Positions 52,533 through 61,783 of a stretch of DNA of 64,000 nt are shown piece after piece. The position numbers and the translations under genes are program-made. Source of the DNA: Paenibacillus sp. Root52 (lineage in GTDB: Bacteria > Bacillota > Bacilli > Paenibacillales > Paenibacillaceae); the NCBI RefSeq assembly GCF_001426865.1, contig NZ_LMFO01000030.1:160652-224651 (forward strand). Reading direction: 5' to 3'. The notes beneath the pieces were generated by a model, which made no database searches, had not been told where the DNA came from, and worked only from the letters and a program-made list of their open reading frames with translations. Numbering within the stretch: the stretch's first letter is position 1; each line of letters starts with the position of its first letter.

Positions 52533-54029
52533 ATGAGTCGTGATCAACATCGTAGCAGACGCAGACGAAACTACATCCTGATGGGTGCTGCCCTGGTTGT
52601 ACTGCTAGCTGGAGGAGGAATTGTATTGAATCAATTTGCCAATGGACAATCGAAGCCACTTGCCTTTGAGGGAGAACCTGTAAATTTGAAGCTGGAGCAG
52701 TCCTATGATCATTTTGAAGGTTGGGGAACATCACTTGCGTGGTGGGCGAACAATATGGGTGAATGGAAGGATCAGGCGAAGGTAGATGAAGTGATGGATC
52801 TGGTATTTGACCCAGCCAAAGGGCTTGGACTGAATATTGTTCGTTACAACATTGGAGGCGAGGAGAACCCTGAGATGAAAGCATTACGTCCAGGGGGAGA
52901 TGTTCCTGGCTTCCAGCCTGAACCGGGCGAATGGGATTGGGAGGCGGATGCAGGTCAACGTGCGGTGTTGAAAGGTGCGTTGGAACGAGGCGCTGACATT
53001 GCGGAAGCCTTCTCGAATTCGCCGCCGTACTGGATGACGATCAGCGGATCTGTGACTGGAGCAGTCGATGGAAGTAACAATTTGCAGGAGGATCAATACG
53101 ATGCCTTTGCGGATTATTTAACAGAAGTGGTCAAACATTATCGCGATGAATGGGGCATTACGTTCCGTACACTTGACCCTTTGAACGAGCCATCCTCGGA
53201 TTGGTGGAAGAAGGGCAATATGCAGGAAGGCAGTCATTTTAGCAACGATAAGCAGGCAGAGATCATCAAGAAAGTAGCCGCTTCCCTTCAGAGTAAAGGT
53301 TTGGATGGCACGGTCGTTAGCGCAGCGGACGATAATAGTATTGATGAGACGGTATTCAATTTCAGTCTCTATGATCAGGACACATTGGATGCGATCTCAC
53401 AGATCAATACTCACTCTTATAATGGAAGCAAAATGGAGGAACTCCGCGAACTTGCTAAGAAACAGGGTAAGAAGCTGTGGATGTCCGAGTATGGAACAGG
53501 TGGCAGCGAGCCGCATAGTCATGACGATATGACATCAGTACAGGAACTGGCTGAGCGCATTATGTTCGACCTCAAAGTGATGCAGCCTTCGGCTTGGGTA
53601 TACTGGCAGGCGGTAGAAGATGAAGGTGCAAATAACAACTGGGGCTTCATCCATGCGGATTTTGCTGCACAAGATTCGTATGAACTCACCAAACAGTATT
53701 ATGGTATGGCTCAATTCACGAAGTTCATTCGTCCGGGTGCAACGATTATTCCAACGGATGATGGACGGACGCTGGCGGCATATGACAAGACCAGTCAACG
53801 GCTGGTGTTAGTGATTCGTAACGAGTTATCTGCTGGCAAAACCTCGTTTGCACTGGAGCCGTTTACCTATGGGAATTCGACCACAGCACAGGTCTATCAA
53901 ACCTCACCGGATCTAGATATGAAGCAGCTTGAGGACGTTAAAGTATACTCAAATGGAATAGAAGTCAATACGGCAGAGAACTCCATTACTACCGTTGTAT
54001 TGGAAGGGGTTACACTTCAATCTCAATAA
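52533..54029 (+). CDS. GH30 glycosidase, endo-beta-1,6-galactanase-like
   Basis: A 498-residue retaining glycosidase. The N-terminus (RSRRRRNYILMGAALVVLLA) is a basic stretch plus membrane segment, so the enzyme is membrane-anchored or exported. The (beta/alpha)8 domain starts with YDHFEGWGTSLAWWANNMG, as in endo-beta-1,6-galactanases (GH30 subfamily 5). Acid/base Glu219 lies in LDPLNEPSSDWW and nucleophile Glu319 in WMSEYGTGG. A C-terminal beta-sandwich (~420-498) completes the fold. It follows importer genes 153 bp downstream and precedes a GH35 gene. Subfamily assignment is from memory of motif pattern. Confidence 0.85.
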   Translation: MSRDQHRSRRRRNYILMGAALVVLLAGGGIVLNQFANGQSKPLAFEGEPVNLKLEQSYDHFEGWGTSLAWWANNMGEWKDQAKVDEVMDLVFDPAKGLGLNIVRYNIGGEENPEMKALRPGGDVPGFQPEPGEWDWEADAGQRAVLKGALERGADIAEAFSNSPPYWMTISGSVTGAVDGSNNLQEDQYDAFADYLTEVVKHYRDEWGITFRTLDPLNEPSSDWWKKGNMQEGSHFSNDKQAEIIKKVAASLQSKGLDGTVVSAADDNSIDETVFNFSLYDQDTLDAISQINTHSYNGSKMEELRELAKKQGKKLWMSEYGTGGSEPHSHDDMTSVQELAERIMFDLKVMQPSAWVYWQAVEDEGANNNWGFIHADFAAQDSYELTKQYYGMAQFTKFIRPGATIIPTDDGRTLAAYDKTSQRLVLVIRNELSAGKTSFALEPFTYGNSTTAQVYQTSPDLDMKQLEDVKVYSNGIEVNTAENSITTVVLEGVTLQSQ

Positions 54030-54081
54030 TGGTATGTTATACAGGTTGAACTGAATTAGATAGAAGGAGGGGAACACATCG

Positions 54082-57030
54082 ATGAGAGAGAAACCATCCC
54101 TGTTGGTTCAAGATCAAGCAGGCGAGAACAATGTCGATTCCCAAATTATTGGCTCCACATCAGACCAGCTTCCATTGGAGCTGACGTATGACCAGCGTAG
54201 CTTCATGCTAAATGGAGAGCGCGTATTTCTGAATAGTGCTACAATTCATTACTTCCGTATGCCAAAGGAAGAGTGGAGACAGTTGCTAGTGAAAGCAAAG
54301 CTTGCTGGCATGAACTGTATTGATACGTATTTTGCTTGGAATGTCCATGAGCCTGAGGAAGGGCAGTGGAACTTCGAAGGAGACAACGATTGCGGAGAAT
54401 TCCTTGATCTGTGTGCAGAGCTCGGAATGTGGGTTATTGCTCGTCCGGGGCCGTTTATCTGTGCTGAATGGGATTTCGGCGGCTTCCCTTATTGGCTCGG
54501 AACGAAGCCTGACATGAAGTTCCGTGAAAATAATGAAACCTATCTCCATTATGTGGATCTGTATTTTGATCAACTCGTACCGATTATCCGTAAGCGTCAG
54601 ATTTCCTCTGGCGGTACTGTTATTCTGGTGCAAGTCGAGAACGAGTATGAATATATCAAGGACGACGAAGCGGCAAGCGAGCATATGATCTATCTGCGCG
54701 ATGGTTTATTACAGCGTGGAATTGATGTGCCATTGATCACTTGTGTCGGAGGAGCAGAAGGCACTATTGAGGGCGCTAATTTCTGGTCGGGTGCAGATGA
54801 GCACTATGCGAAGCTCAGAGCGAAGCAGCCCGATACGCCGAAGATGGTGACCGAGTTCTGGACTGGTTGGTTTGAGAACTGGGGTGGTCCTTCCGCAATC
54901 CAGAAGACGCCGGCTCTACTTGAGAGACGAATCATGGAAATTCTCCAAACCGGATATACGGGTATTAGCCACTACATGTTCTTTGGCGGTACGAATTTCG
55001 GTGGATATGGCGGTAGAACGATAGGTAGCAGCGATATCTTTATGATCACTTCCTATGACTACGATGCTCCGCTGAATGAATATGGACGTGTAACCGAGAA
55101 ATATGCAGTTACGAAAACGGTATCCTATTTTGTAGATGCATTCGGACCATTGCTGCTTCAATCGGAAGAGGTTCCTACAGAGCAGATTAAAATCCGCCAT
55201 CCGGAAGGATTGTCTGTACGTGGCCGCACTGCGGATAACCAGAATATCTGGTTTGTAGAAAGCCACAAAGGTGAACGTGAGGGAACCACCATTACGTTTG
55301 AAGATGGTCGAACACTTCCGATCACTGTAAATCCAGGTCAGATCATTCCGGTGCTGGATCGCGTTCGTCTTGCGGATAACGTCTATGTAACAAGCGGAGC
55401 CTTGATCACAGGTAATGAGATGATTAACGGAGAGCTGAACTTGTTCATCTCAGCAGATTCCGGACAGCGATCTGTATTGGATCTGGAAGCGCCTGCATTG
55501 GAAGTTGTCAGCAGTAGTATGCAGGTTCTTGTGGAGAAGGATTCGGAACGAGACCTATATCGCTTCGACTTGTTCCACTTCCGTGAACCGGGAATCATTC
55601 GTCTTCAGGCGGGCGATGTGTCCATTCGATTGATTGTGCTGGATCGGGACTCGATGAACCGTACATGGCGATTAGATGGTATTAGTCAGAATGAACATCG
55701 TTATGCGATTGGTTTTGATGAAGTTCAAATGCTAGCGAATGGCCAAGTAAAAGGTTCAATCTCTGATCTGGATCGCACCGTAGTGTTACTCGGCGAGTGG
55801 CGGGATGGCGAGCAGACGTGGACAGGGCGCGAATTCATCGCTCGAACAGAAACAAGTGAGCCGTTGTCAGCTTCATCCGTTGCAGCACTTACACCTCCAG
55901 TGGTACCAACATTGTCACGTTCTCCAGAGGTAGCACGTGTGCAACTGGCAGCTGATCAGCGTCCAGCAAGTGGGCAGCCCGAGCACTTCTCACAGTACGG
56001 GCAGGATTTCGGTTATCTGCTCTACGAGTGTGATTTCGAAAGTCCGAATGGCGGAATGACGCATATTGTACTTCCTGATCTTCAAGATACCGCAAGAGTC
56101 TATGTGAATCAGGTAGAACAGGCATTAGTGCGTCAGGTTGGTGCAGCAGGTGTGAACATTCAAGCAACCCAAGGTCATAATACCCTGCAGATTCTCGTGC
56201 AGCAAATGGGTAGATTGAATTTCTCACCGAATCTCGGAGAGAGCAAAGGACTTGCTGGTCCTGCATATCTGGGCGGTTCGGTGCAAGATATTCGTCGTGA
56301 TTGGCAGGCGGCAGATACTTCTATACAACTGGATGAAGTGAATAATCTAACGGAAGCTCCACTTCTAAGTAGAAGCTTTGAGCTAAATGGCAATGACCGC
56401 GCGATTCTGGTCGGTGCTGTAAGCAAAGGTCTACGCGTGAACGGCACCGAAGTACCGATGGAAGGTTATCATGATTGGTTCTCCTTCGCTACGGTTGACC
56501 TTTCCAGCTATCTGCGTCAAGGTGAAGTGAATACCTTGGAGATGCCTTATTCCAAATCACCGCTTGAGCGGCTTGAACTGATCTTGTATCGTAGTGCCGA
56601 TGAATTGAGCGGTTGGCGTATGGCGGGTAATGATGCATTGCTTCCGCAGCAGTGGGAGACACAAGAGGCAGGATCGCCATCTAGTCTTCTCGGCGAACAT
56701 GCGGCTACTATTGGCAATCGTACTGCCAATCAGGGAGAAGGTCAGCCTGCATGGTACCGTTGGAACTTTAAAATGCCAGCTGTATCCGACCAGTTTGTTG
56801 TGAATGTGAAGGTAAGACTTACTGGAATGAGTAAAGGCACGCTTCATCTCAATGGTCATGATCTTGGACGTTACTGGCAGATTGGTCCACAGGAGGATTA
56901 CAAAATCCCTGTTGCCTGGTTACAGGAAGAGAATGAGCTAATGTTATTTGATGAAGAAGGACGCTCTCCAGATCGAATTCGTCTATTGTTTGACGAGCCA
57001 TCCAGATATCCGTGGGTGAGCATCAAGTAG
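54082..57030 (+). CDS. GH35 beta-galactosidase
   Basis: A 982-residue cytoplasmic enzyme without signal peptide. The N-terminal TIM barrel contains GERVFLNSATIHYFRMP, TYFAWNVHEPEEGQWNF and RPGPFICAEWDFGGFPYWL, all GH35 hallmarks. Acid/base Glu188 is in VQVENEYEYI and nucleophile Glu258 in MVTEFWTGWF. The C-terminal half carries beta-sandwich jelly rolls (GRYWQIGPQEDYKIPVAWL near the end). AGGAGGGG precedes the ATG. Longer than many bacterial GH35 enzymes (~600). It would remove terminal beta-galactose from imported oligosaccharides. Last gene of the operon. Confidence 0.94.
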   Translation: MREKPSLLVQDQAGENNVDSQIIGSTSDQLPLELTYDQRSFMLNGERVFLNSATIHYFRMPKEEWRQLLVKAKLAGMNCIDTYFAWNVHEPEEGQWNFEGDNDCGEFLDLCAELGMWVIARPGPFICAEWDFGGFPYWLGTKPDMKFRENNETYLHYVDLYFDQLVPIIRKRQISSGGTVILVQVENEYEYIKDDEAASEHMIYLRDGLLQRGIDVPLITCVGGAEGTIEGANFWSGADEHYAKLRAKQPDTPKMVTEFWTGWFENWGGPSAIQKTPALLERRIMEILQTGYTGISHYMFFGGTNFGGYGGRTIGSSDIFMITSYDYDAPLNEYGRVTEKYAVTKTVSYFVDAFGPLLLQSEEVPTEQIKIRHPEGLSVRGRTADNQNIWFVESHKGEREGTTITFEDGRTLPITVNPGQIIPVLDRVRLADNVYVTSGALITGNEMINGELNLFISADSGQRSVLDLEAPALEVVSSSMQVLVEKDSERDLYRFDLFHFREPGIIRLQAGDVSIRLIVLDRDSMNRTWRLDGISQNEHRYAIGFDEVQMLANGQVKGSISDLDRTVVLLGEWRDGEQTWTGREFIARTETSEPLSASSVAALTPPVVPTLSRSPEVARVQLAADQRPASGQPEHFSQYGQDFGYLLYECDFESPNGGMTHIVLPDLQDTARVYVNQVEQALVRQVGAAGVNIQATQGHNTLQILVQQMGRLNFSPNLGESKGLAGPAYLGGSVQDIRRDWQAADTSIQLDEVNNLTEAPLLSRSFELNGNDRAILVGAVSKGLRVNGTEVPMEGYHDWFSFATVDLSSYLRQGEVNTLEMPYSKSPLERLELILYRSADELSGWRMAGNDALLPQQWETQEAGSPSSLLGEHAATIGNRTANQGEGQPAWYRWNFKMPAVSDQFVVNVKVRLTGMSKGTLHLNGHDLGRYWQIGPQEDYKIPVAWLQEENELMLFDEEGRSPDRIRLLFDEPSRYPWVSIK

Positions 57031-57073
57031 ACGGAATAGTGAATATTTAGGTGAAATAATTGTAGTTCAAAGA

Positions 57074-57133
57074 CGTGTGTTGGTACTGAATCGTTAAGAA
57101 ACGATGGGGTGCCAATACACGTTTTTTTGTTTT
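57074..57133 (+). terminator. Terminator of the GH30/GH35 operon
   Basis: CGTGTGTTGGTAC pairs with GTGCCAATACACG (57074-57086 with 57110-57122 approximately) with two wobbles, an inner ATCGTT/AACGAT helix extends it, and TTTTTTTG follows. Confidence 0.85.
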
Positions 57134-57309
57134 TACAGTGGATTCATATGCTGACAACATGATTGAATACACAATCGCTGATGGAGACGCACAGATACCT
57201 GTTTCTATTCGAATAGCGAGAGGATAGCTTCACGGAGGGTCTGTCTAAGATAGGCTTTCTTATCTATAGTAAAGCGTTGTAAAATATTCTAAAACAAAGG
57301 AGATGACAT

Positions 57310-57909
57310 ATGAGTAATCGATTTGATTTTGATGATTTCCCTCAACTAAGGACAGAACGATTCAACCTTCGGTCGGCAGAGGTCAAGGACAGCCATGATA
57401 TTTTGGAATTGTATTCGAATGAAGCTGTAGTTGAGTTTATGCCGTTTACCCCCTTCGAGTCAGTAGATGATGCGAACGGTGAGATGAGTTGGTATGCGAA
57501 GATTTTCAGAGAAAAGTCAGGTTTACGTTGGATGATTGAGGATGGTGAATCTGGAAAAGTCATTGGAACCTGTGGGTTTCTCAACCTGGAAGAGGTACAT
57601 AACCGCGCTGAGATTGGATACGATCTACACCCGGATTATTGGGGACGAGGTGTCATGACAGAGGTAGCAAGAGTTATTATGCAGTTTGGATTCACGAGCA
57701 TGCAGCTCAATAAGATCGAAGCAAGAGTAGAACCGAAGAATGAAGCGTCGATTCACCTGTTGCGCAAGCTTGGTTTTCAGCAGGAAGGCGTTTTGCGGGA
57801 GCATGAGTTTGAGAAGGGCAGATACGTTGACCTTGCCGTGTTCTCTAAACTGAGAAGTGAAAAAGGTCATGCACAAGTATCCGCACGTATCCCAGAAGAA
57901 ATAGAGTGA
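57310..57909 (+). CDS. GNAT acetyltransferase, RimJ/RimL type
   Basis: A 199-residue acetyltransferase. LRTERFNLRSAEVKDSHDI is the RimJ/L opening; AEIGYDLHPDYWGRGVMTEV is the acetyl-CoA motif; NKIEARVEPKNEASIHLLRK and LGFQQEGVLREHE close the fold. AAAGGAGATGACAT sets the ATG. Relatives acetylate ribosomal protein N-termini or small amines; the acceptor here is unknown. It stands alone. Confidence 0.9.
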   Translation: MSNRFDFDDFPQLRTERFNLRSAEVKDSHDILELYSNEAVVEFMPFTPFESVDDANGEMSWYAKIFREKSGLRWMIEDGESGKVIGTCGFLNLEEVHNRAEIGYDLHPDYWGRGVMTEVARVIMQFGFTSMQLNKIEARVEPKNEASIHLLRKLGFQQEGVLREHEFEKGRYVDLAVFSKLRSEKGHAQVSARIPEEIE

Positions 57910-58067
57910 GCTGTAGGTGTGCCTCAAATTCATGTTTGTCAATGGGTCAAGCTATTAAACTGATCAAACCCGGGACGTAATCACGGTTAACGGCTTGATC
58001 GATTAAAATATACTTAGTTTTAAAGATTAGGGACTGTTCCTATTTGTGAGATAGGGATCAAAACACC

Positions 58068-58202
58068 TTTCTCGACGATTGCCATCGTTGTACTGGTTAA
58101 TGAATCGAGATAGAGCGTTTCAGACTTTAGCGTGGGAATAAACGATTTAATAGGGGCATTATCTGTGGGCGTACTCTTGTGGGACATGCTCATGATAATG
58201 CC
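58068..58202 (-). pseudogene. IS3-family transposase (OrfB) remnant
   Basis: On the minus strand 45 codons read like the C-terminal part of an IS3/IS150-type OrfB: IIMSMSHKSTPTDNAPIKSF and LKSETLYLDSLTSTTMAIVE. The functional family has SMSRKGTPTDNAxIESF, where that Glu is the last of the DDE catalytic triad; here it is Lys. The similarity stops on both sides, and no terminal inverted repeats were found, so only a decayed fragment remains. It lies in the 610-bp gap before the VgrG-like island; the rest of the gap shows nothing else I can name. Confidence 0.72.
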
Positions 58203-58440
58203 TTTTTGTTTCCGCTTGCGTCTTGTTCCGTATATTTAATTGCCCCGTGACTTTATATTTTAGAGACTTTATACAAAATGGAACGATTACGTTCCGTCCT
58301 CCCTCTGTACTTCGATTCTATCTCAGAGTTGATATATCCTCATTAACAAAGAGGTACTATGTTGTCAAAATCATAGGAAATGAAACTGTTCATATTGCAC
58401 AAATACACCTCATAATTTGATACTTTCTTCGTATTCAATT

Positions 58441-58468
58441 TTGTCCATAAAATCCCGATTAATATAAA
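58441..58468 (+). promoter_or_regulatory. Promoter of the injection-type island
   Basis: TTGTCC (58441-58446) and TATAAA (58463-58468) are 16 bp apart, about 55 bp before the first island gene and after the transposase remnant. Confidence 0.45.
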
Positions 58469-58522
58469 TACATGATATTTAGGATGATTATGAAAATAAT
58501 GTTGGATACAAGGAGGATTGTT

Positions 58523-60100
58523 GTGAGTATTTCCGCTATTACGTACGGTCAGGTGAAGATAACACCGTACGAAATCACTCGTTTGCAAACACTTGAAGTT
58601 CACCGATCGTTAAATGGACATGCCAGATTAAAATTGGAAGCGGTCATACCGGAGGTGCGAAAAGACAGTTATGTACAAGCCACGACATCTCAGACAGATA
58701 TCACAGTGAAGGTGGTGGACGATGAAGGGAATGAAACTACGTTTTTTTCCGGTATTGTGCTTTATGTCAAAGTGAAAGTCATTAACGGTGTACATACGCT
58801 TTTAGTAGATGCGATATCCCATACCCATCTGCTGGATCTGAAGCTACACAAACGTTCATTCCAAAATCCGAACCTCACCTATGCTAATCTGGTCAGGAAA
58901 ATCATATCCCCCTATGACGGTTCGGATGTGATTGATTACGTGACGGAAGGAAAGAAGATTGGCGACTTCGTGATGCAGTATGAAGAGACAGACTGGCAAT
59001 TCATTCAACGGATGGCTTCCCATTTCTATACGGGGCTGATTGCCGATTCGACGTCAGGGAAGCCCAAGTTCTACTTTGGCGTGCCCGAAGGTCAGTATAA
59101 GGGAGAATTCTTGGCTACACATTATATCGCTACCAAACGAATTGCCGATTACCGTTCAGCAATGGAAAATAAGATGCCTGGTGCAAAAGACCTTGATTAT
59201 ATCGTCTACGAGGCGGATAGCAGGCAGTGGTTCGCTTTGGGGTCGGAAGTTCAATTCAAAGGGCGAAGATGGAATGTCGGCGAGGTCACCTCGCGTTTTA
59301 AAGATAGCTTATTGGAGCACACCTATTCATTATTTCCCTTTGAAGGAATGCGGCAAAAGAAGCGCTACAATACGTCTATCATTGGCGCATCGATTCAGGC
59401 TAAAGTGCTTCAGGTCAAAGGGGATAAAGTGCGAGCGAAACTGGATATGGATGAGCAGCAGGATGAGAGTACGGCTTACTATTTTCCGTATTCTACTATT
59501 TACGCCTCTGAGAATAATACCGGCTGGTACTGCATGCCTGAGGTGAACGATCATATCCGAATCTATTTTCCGAGTAAAAAAGAAGAAGAAGGCATCGCCA
59601 TCAGCTCTGTCAAGCGGCAGGATCCTGAACAGGCCGTTAAACCATCAGGCTCGTCTGGAACGACGACAGGAGCATCTCCAAACGGAGGATACTCGGGTGG
59701 AAGTTCGGGTGTTTCCAGTTCTACACGTAGCAGCGTTAGTTCCGCCGGCGCGGGAAGTTCTCCAGAGAGCGTACGGGTCGTTCCCCCCGCTCCTGTCCCC
59801 GAAGATCGGATGGGCAATCCCGACATCAAGACTTTCCGGACGAAGTATGGCAAAGAAATCATGCTTGCTCCGGATAAAATCGTCATTTCTGCAGGAGGCA
59901 TGTACATTACCGTCAGTGATGAAAGCGGCATTGAAATTGTTAGCGATCAGAATGTGAGTATCACAGCTGGACAGGACGTTGTCATGTCTGGGCAGACGAT
60001 TCGCATTGCTGGTAGTAAAATCGAACTGACCGGTAAGGGAAACACGATTACGTTAGAAGAAGAGCTGAAAATGCATGGATCTGAAATCAAACTGAACTAG
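58523..60100 (+). CDS. VgrG/Pvc8-like contractile injection spike protein 1
   Basis: A 525-residue protein of the phage late control D / VgrG superfamily. The start is GTG 58523 (MSISAITYGQ), set by AAGGAGG 6 bases upstream. The N-terminal part (~1-330) follows gp27-like layout (LHKRSFQNPNLTYANLVRKI, QYEETDWQFIQRMASHFYTG); then an OB-fold-like section (~315-385; VKGDKVRAKLDMDEQQ, WYCMPEVNDHIRIYFPS); a Gly/Ser-rich linker (~400-440); and a C-terminal gp5-type beta-helix with MYITVSDESGIEIVSD, repeating to the end. It forms the trimeric tip of a tail or T6SS-like needle. No tail genes precede it here. Confidence 0.85.
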   Translation: MSISAITYGQVKITPYEITRLQTLEVHRSLNGHARLKLEAVIPEVRKDSYVQATTSQTDITVKVVDDEGNETTFFSGIVLYVKVKVINGVHTLLVDAISHTHLLDLKLHKRSFQNPNLTYANLVRKIISPYDGSDVIDYVTEGKKIGDFVMQYEETDWQFIQRMASHFYTGLIADSTSGKPKFYFGVPEGQYKGEFLATHYIATKRIADYRSAMENKMPGAKDLDYIVYEADSRQWFALGSEVQFKGRRWNVGEVTSRFKDSLLEHTYSLFPFEGMRQKKRYNTSIIGASIQAKVLQVKGDKVRAKLDMDEQQDESTAYYFPYSTIYASENNTGWYCMPEVNDHIRIYFPSKKEEEGIAISSVKRQDPEQAVKPSGSSGTTTGASPNGGYSGGSSGVSSSTRSSVSSAGAGSSPESVRVVPPAPVPEDRMGNPDIKTFRTKYGKEIMLAPDKIVISAGGMYITVSDESGIEIVSDQNVSITAGQDVVMSGQTIRIAGSKIELTGKGNTITLEEELKMHGSEIKLN

Positions 60101-60152
60101 TTTCTGTCCATGACAACAAGAACAGTGGCTACCACGTTGGAAAGGAACAACA

Positions 60153-61310
60153 ATGAATAAAGAAGAGGCCTTAACCCACTTCAATCAGGTCGTGCTGGAA
60201 CCTGCCATTCACTATGCTCTTTCAACCCTTAGAACTTATGTTGTGGAACACAGAGAGGAATTAATCCAAGCTTTCGTGGAGTCGATCAGGCAGCTATGTA
60301 TTCAAGCCAAAATGGATCAGGAACAGCAAGGCAAGCGTTCTGTCGCATTCATTCATTGTTCCATGCTAAGAATGTCGCTAGTTAATGGTAGCTATGCCTA
60401 CCTCTTGGAGGCTTACTCCGAGGACTGGTATTGGGATGACATCGGATGTTTCCACGAATACGACGCAACATGGGCCTTTGCGCCATTGAACGAACTACAG
60501 GATTCGCTGATTGTAGAAATGAAACGCTATGGAGGAAAGCTGAACGCATCGGATGCAGAACGGATGATCTTGCAAGCGGCAGCACAATTCAATGCCTTCG
60601 TTATGGCCATCGCCCGAATGGCTGTACCCCATATTTTGAACTTGCCAGAGATGCAAGCATTAGATCGATCAGATCGCTTCCAGATCAGGGTTGGGGAATA
60701 TAAGGACTATAGTGAGCCGGTGCACATCAGGGAAGGCGATCACCGAAATATACAACACCTACGAAAAAAATTATCAGCAGCAGACGGTTTGGAGAATGCT
60801 TACGGGGACTATACTTCGCTTTCTTTGCCTGAGGGTTCATTTGATTATGTCGATGTTCGGTATTCCGACTTCAGTGACGCTGACTTTAGGAAATGTAGCT
60901 TCAGAAATTCCGTTCTCATCGGCACAAAGTGGCACCGAAGCAACCTGAGCGAAACGGATCTTCGCGGAAGCGTGCTCACCGATGCCAGTTTTTGGGGATG
61001 TAACCTGAAGGGAGCCAACCTTTCGGAAACCTCGGATGGAGGAAACGGGGATGGATTTGCAACAACTTCGCTGGGACTTCAAGGTATTTCCTTCGAAAGA
61101 GCCAATCTAGAGAACGCGGATTTGAGAGGCGCCAACTTGGCCCAAGCCGATTTCAAAGAGGCAAATCTTACAGGTGCACAGGTATGGATTCATGATCGCG
61201 ACAAGTATGAAGACCAATGGAGCGACGAGCAACTGGCATCGGTACTTTGGGTGGCAATACCCACGCGAGAAGACAAGGAGGGACTATGGTTCAGCAATAT
61301 TACGAACTGA
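60153..61310 (+). CDS. Pentapeptide-repeat protein with N-terminal helical domain
   Basis: A 385-residue soluble protein. The first ~200 residues are helical and unrecognised (LSTLRTYVVEHREELIQAFV; ERMILQAAAQFNAFVMAIAR). Residues ~225-360 contain pentapeptide repeats A(D/N)LXX: SDFSDADFRKCSFRNS, SNLSETDLRGS, ANLENADLRGANLAQADF. GGAAAGGAAC precedes the ATG. It lies between the spike gene and an Imm11-like gene, which starts 25 bp before its stop. It might act as a loaded effector, a scaffold or a self-protection factor; the sequence does not decide. Confidence 0.8.
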   Translation: MNKEEALTHFNQVVLEPAIHYALSTLRTYVVEHREELIQAFVESIRQLCIQAKMDQEQQGKRSVAFIHCSMLRMSLVNGSYAYLLEAYSEDWYWDDIGCFHEYDATWAFAPLNELQDSLIVEMKRYGGKLNASDAERMILQAAAQFNAFVMAIARMAVPHILNLPEMQALDRSDRFQIRVGEYKDYSEPVHIREGDHRNIQHLRKKLSAADGLENAYGDYTSLSLPEGSFDYVDVRYSDFSDADFRKCSFRNSVLIGTKWHRSNLSETDLRGSVLTDASFWGCNLKGANLSETSDGGNGDGFATTSLGLQGISFERANLENADLRGANLAQADFKEANLTGAQVWIHDRDKYEDQWSDEQLASVLWVAIPTREDKEGLWFSNITN

Positions 61311-61783
61311 TCGAAGACCAACGAATATTGAATGTATTCAGGCCACCAGTTATAGATACGCCTTATGATGAATTGCCATTCTCTTCAGTTCGGAGGATCG
61401 AGCGAAAACCACATGACGAAATGACCGATTGGATAACAAGGCCTGCCTACTATATGAGCGATCGCATGAAGCGGCTTATGGAGAACGTCGACGAAACGAT
61501 TCCGTTTAAATCGGTAACCTTTATCAATGAAGAGAACGGCGAACCATTCAGCTACTGGGTTTTTAAGCTCTCCAACGCATCCACGTTCTCCAAGAAAAGT
61601 GTTTTTCATCCGGATGGTTCATTGAAACAACTCGTATTGGATGCGCAAGCGGTGCAGGATCAGCGGATATGGATGTTGGGCGATGTAAGAGAAACGCGTG
61701 TACTGGTTCGTCTGGATTTGGCCGAAAGCATGCTCCGACGGGGGTTCACAGGCTTTGTGTTTCGGAAGGTGGAGATGGAATGA
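61286..61783 (+). CDS. Imm11 (DUF1629)-like protein
   Basis: A 165-residue soluble protein starting MVQQYYELIEDQRILNVF with AAGGAGGG 5 bases upstream; it overlaps the pentapeptide gene by 25 bp and the next gene by ATGA. Layout, with a C-terminal RIWMLGDVRETRVLVRLDL followed by AESMLRRGFTGFVF, recalls immunity proteins of the Imm11 group. That likeness is from memory and moderate. In context it could neutralise an effector or be a chaperone for the neighbouring protein. Confidence 0.6.
   Translation: MVQQYYELIEDQRILNVFRPPVIDTPYDELPFSSVRRIERKPHDEMTDWITRPAYYMSDRMKRLMENVDETIPFKSVTFINEENGEPFSYWVFKLSNASTFSKKSVFHPDGSLKQLVLDAQAVQDQRIWMLGDVRETRVLVRLDLAESMLRRGFTGFVFRKVEME

Noticed and set aside
58223..58420. 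65-codon frame before the spike gene
   Set aside because: No ribosome binding site, AT-rich composition and no family likeness.
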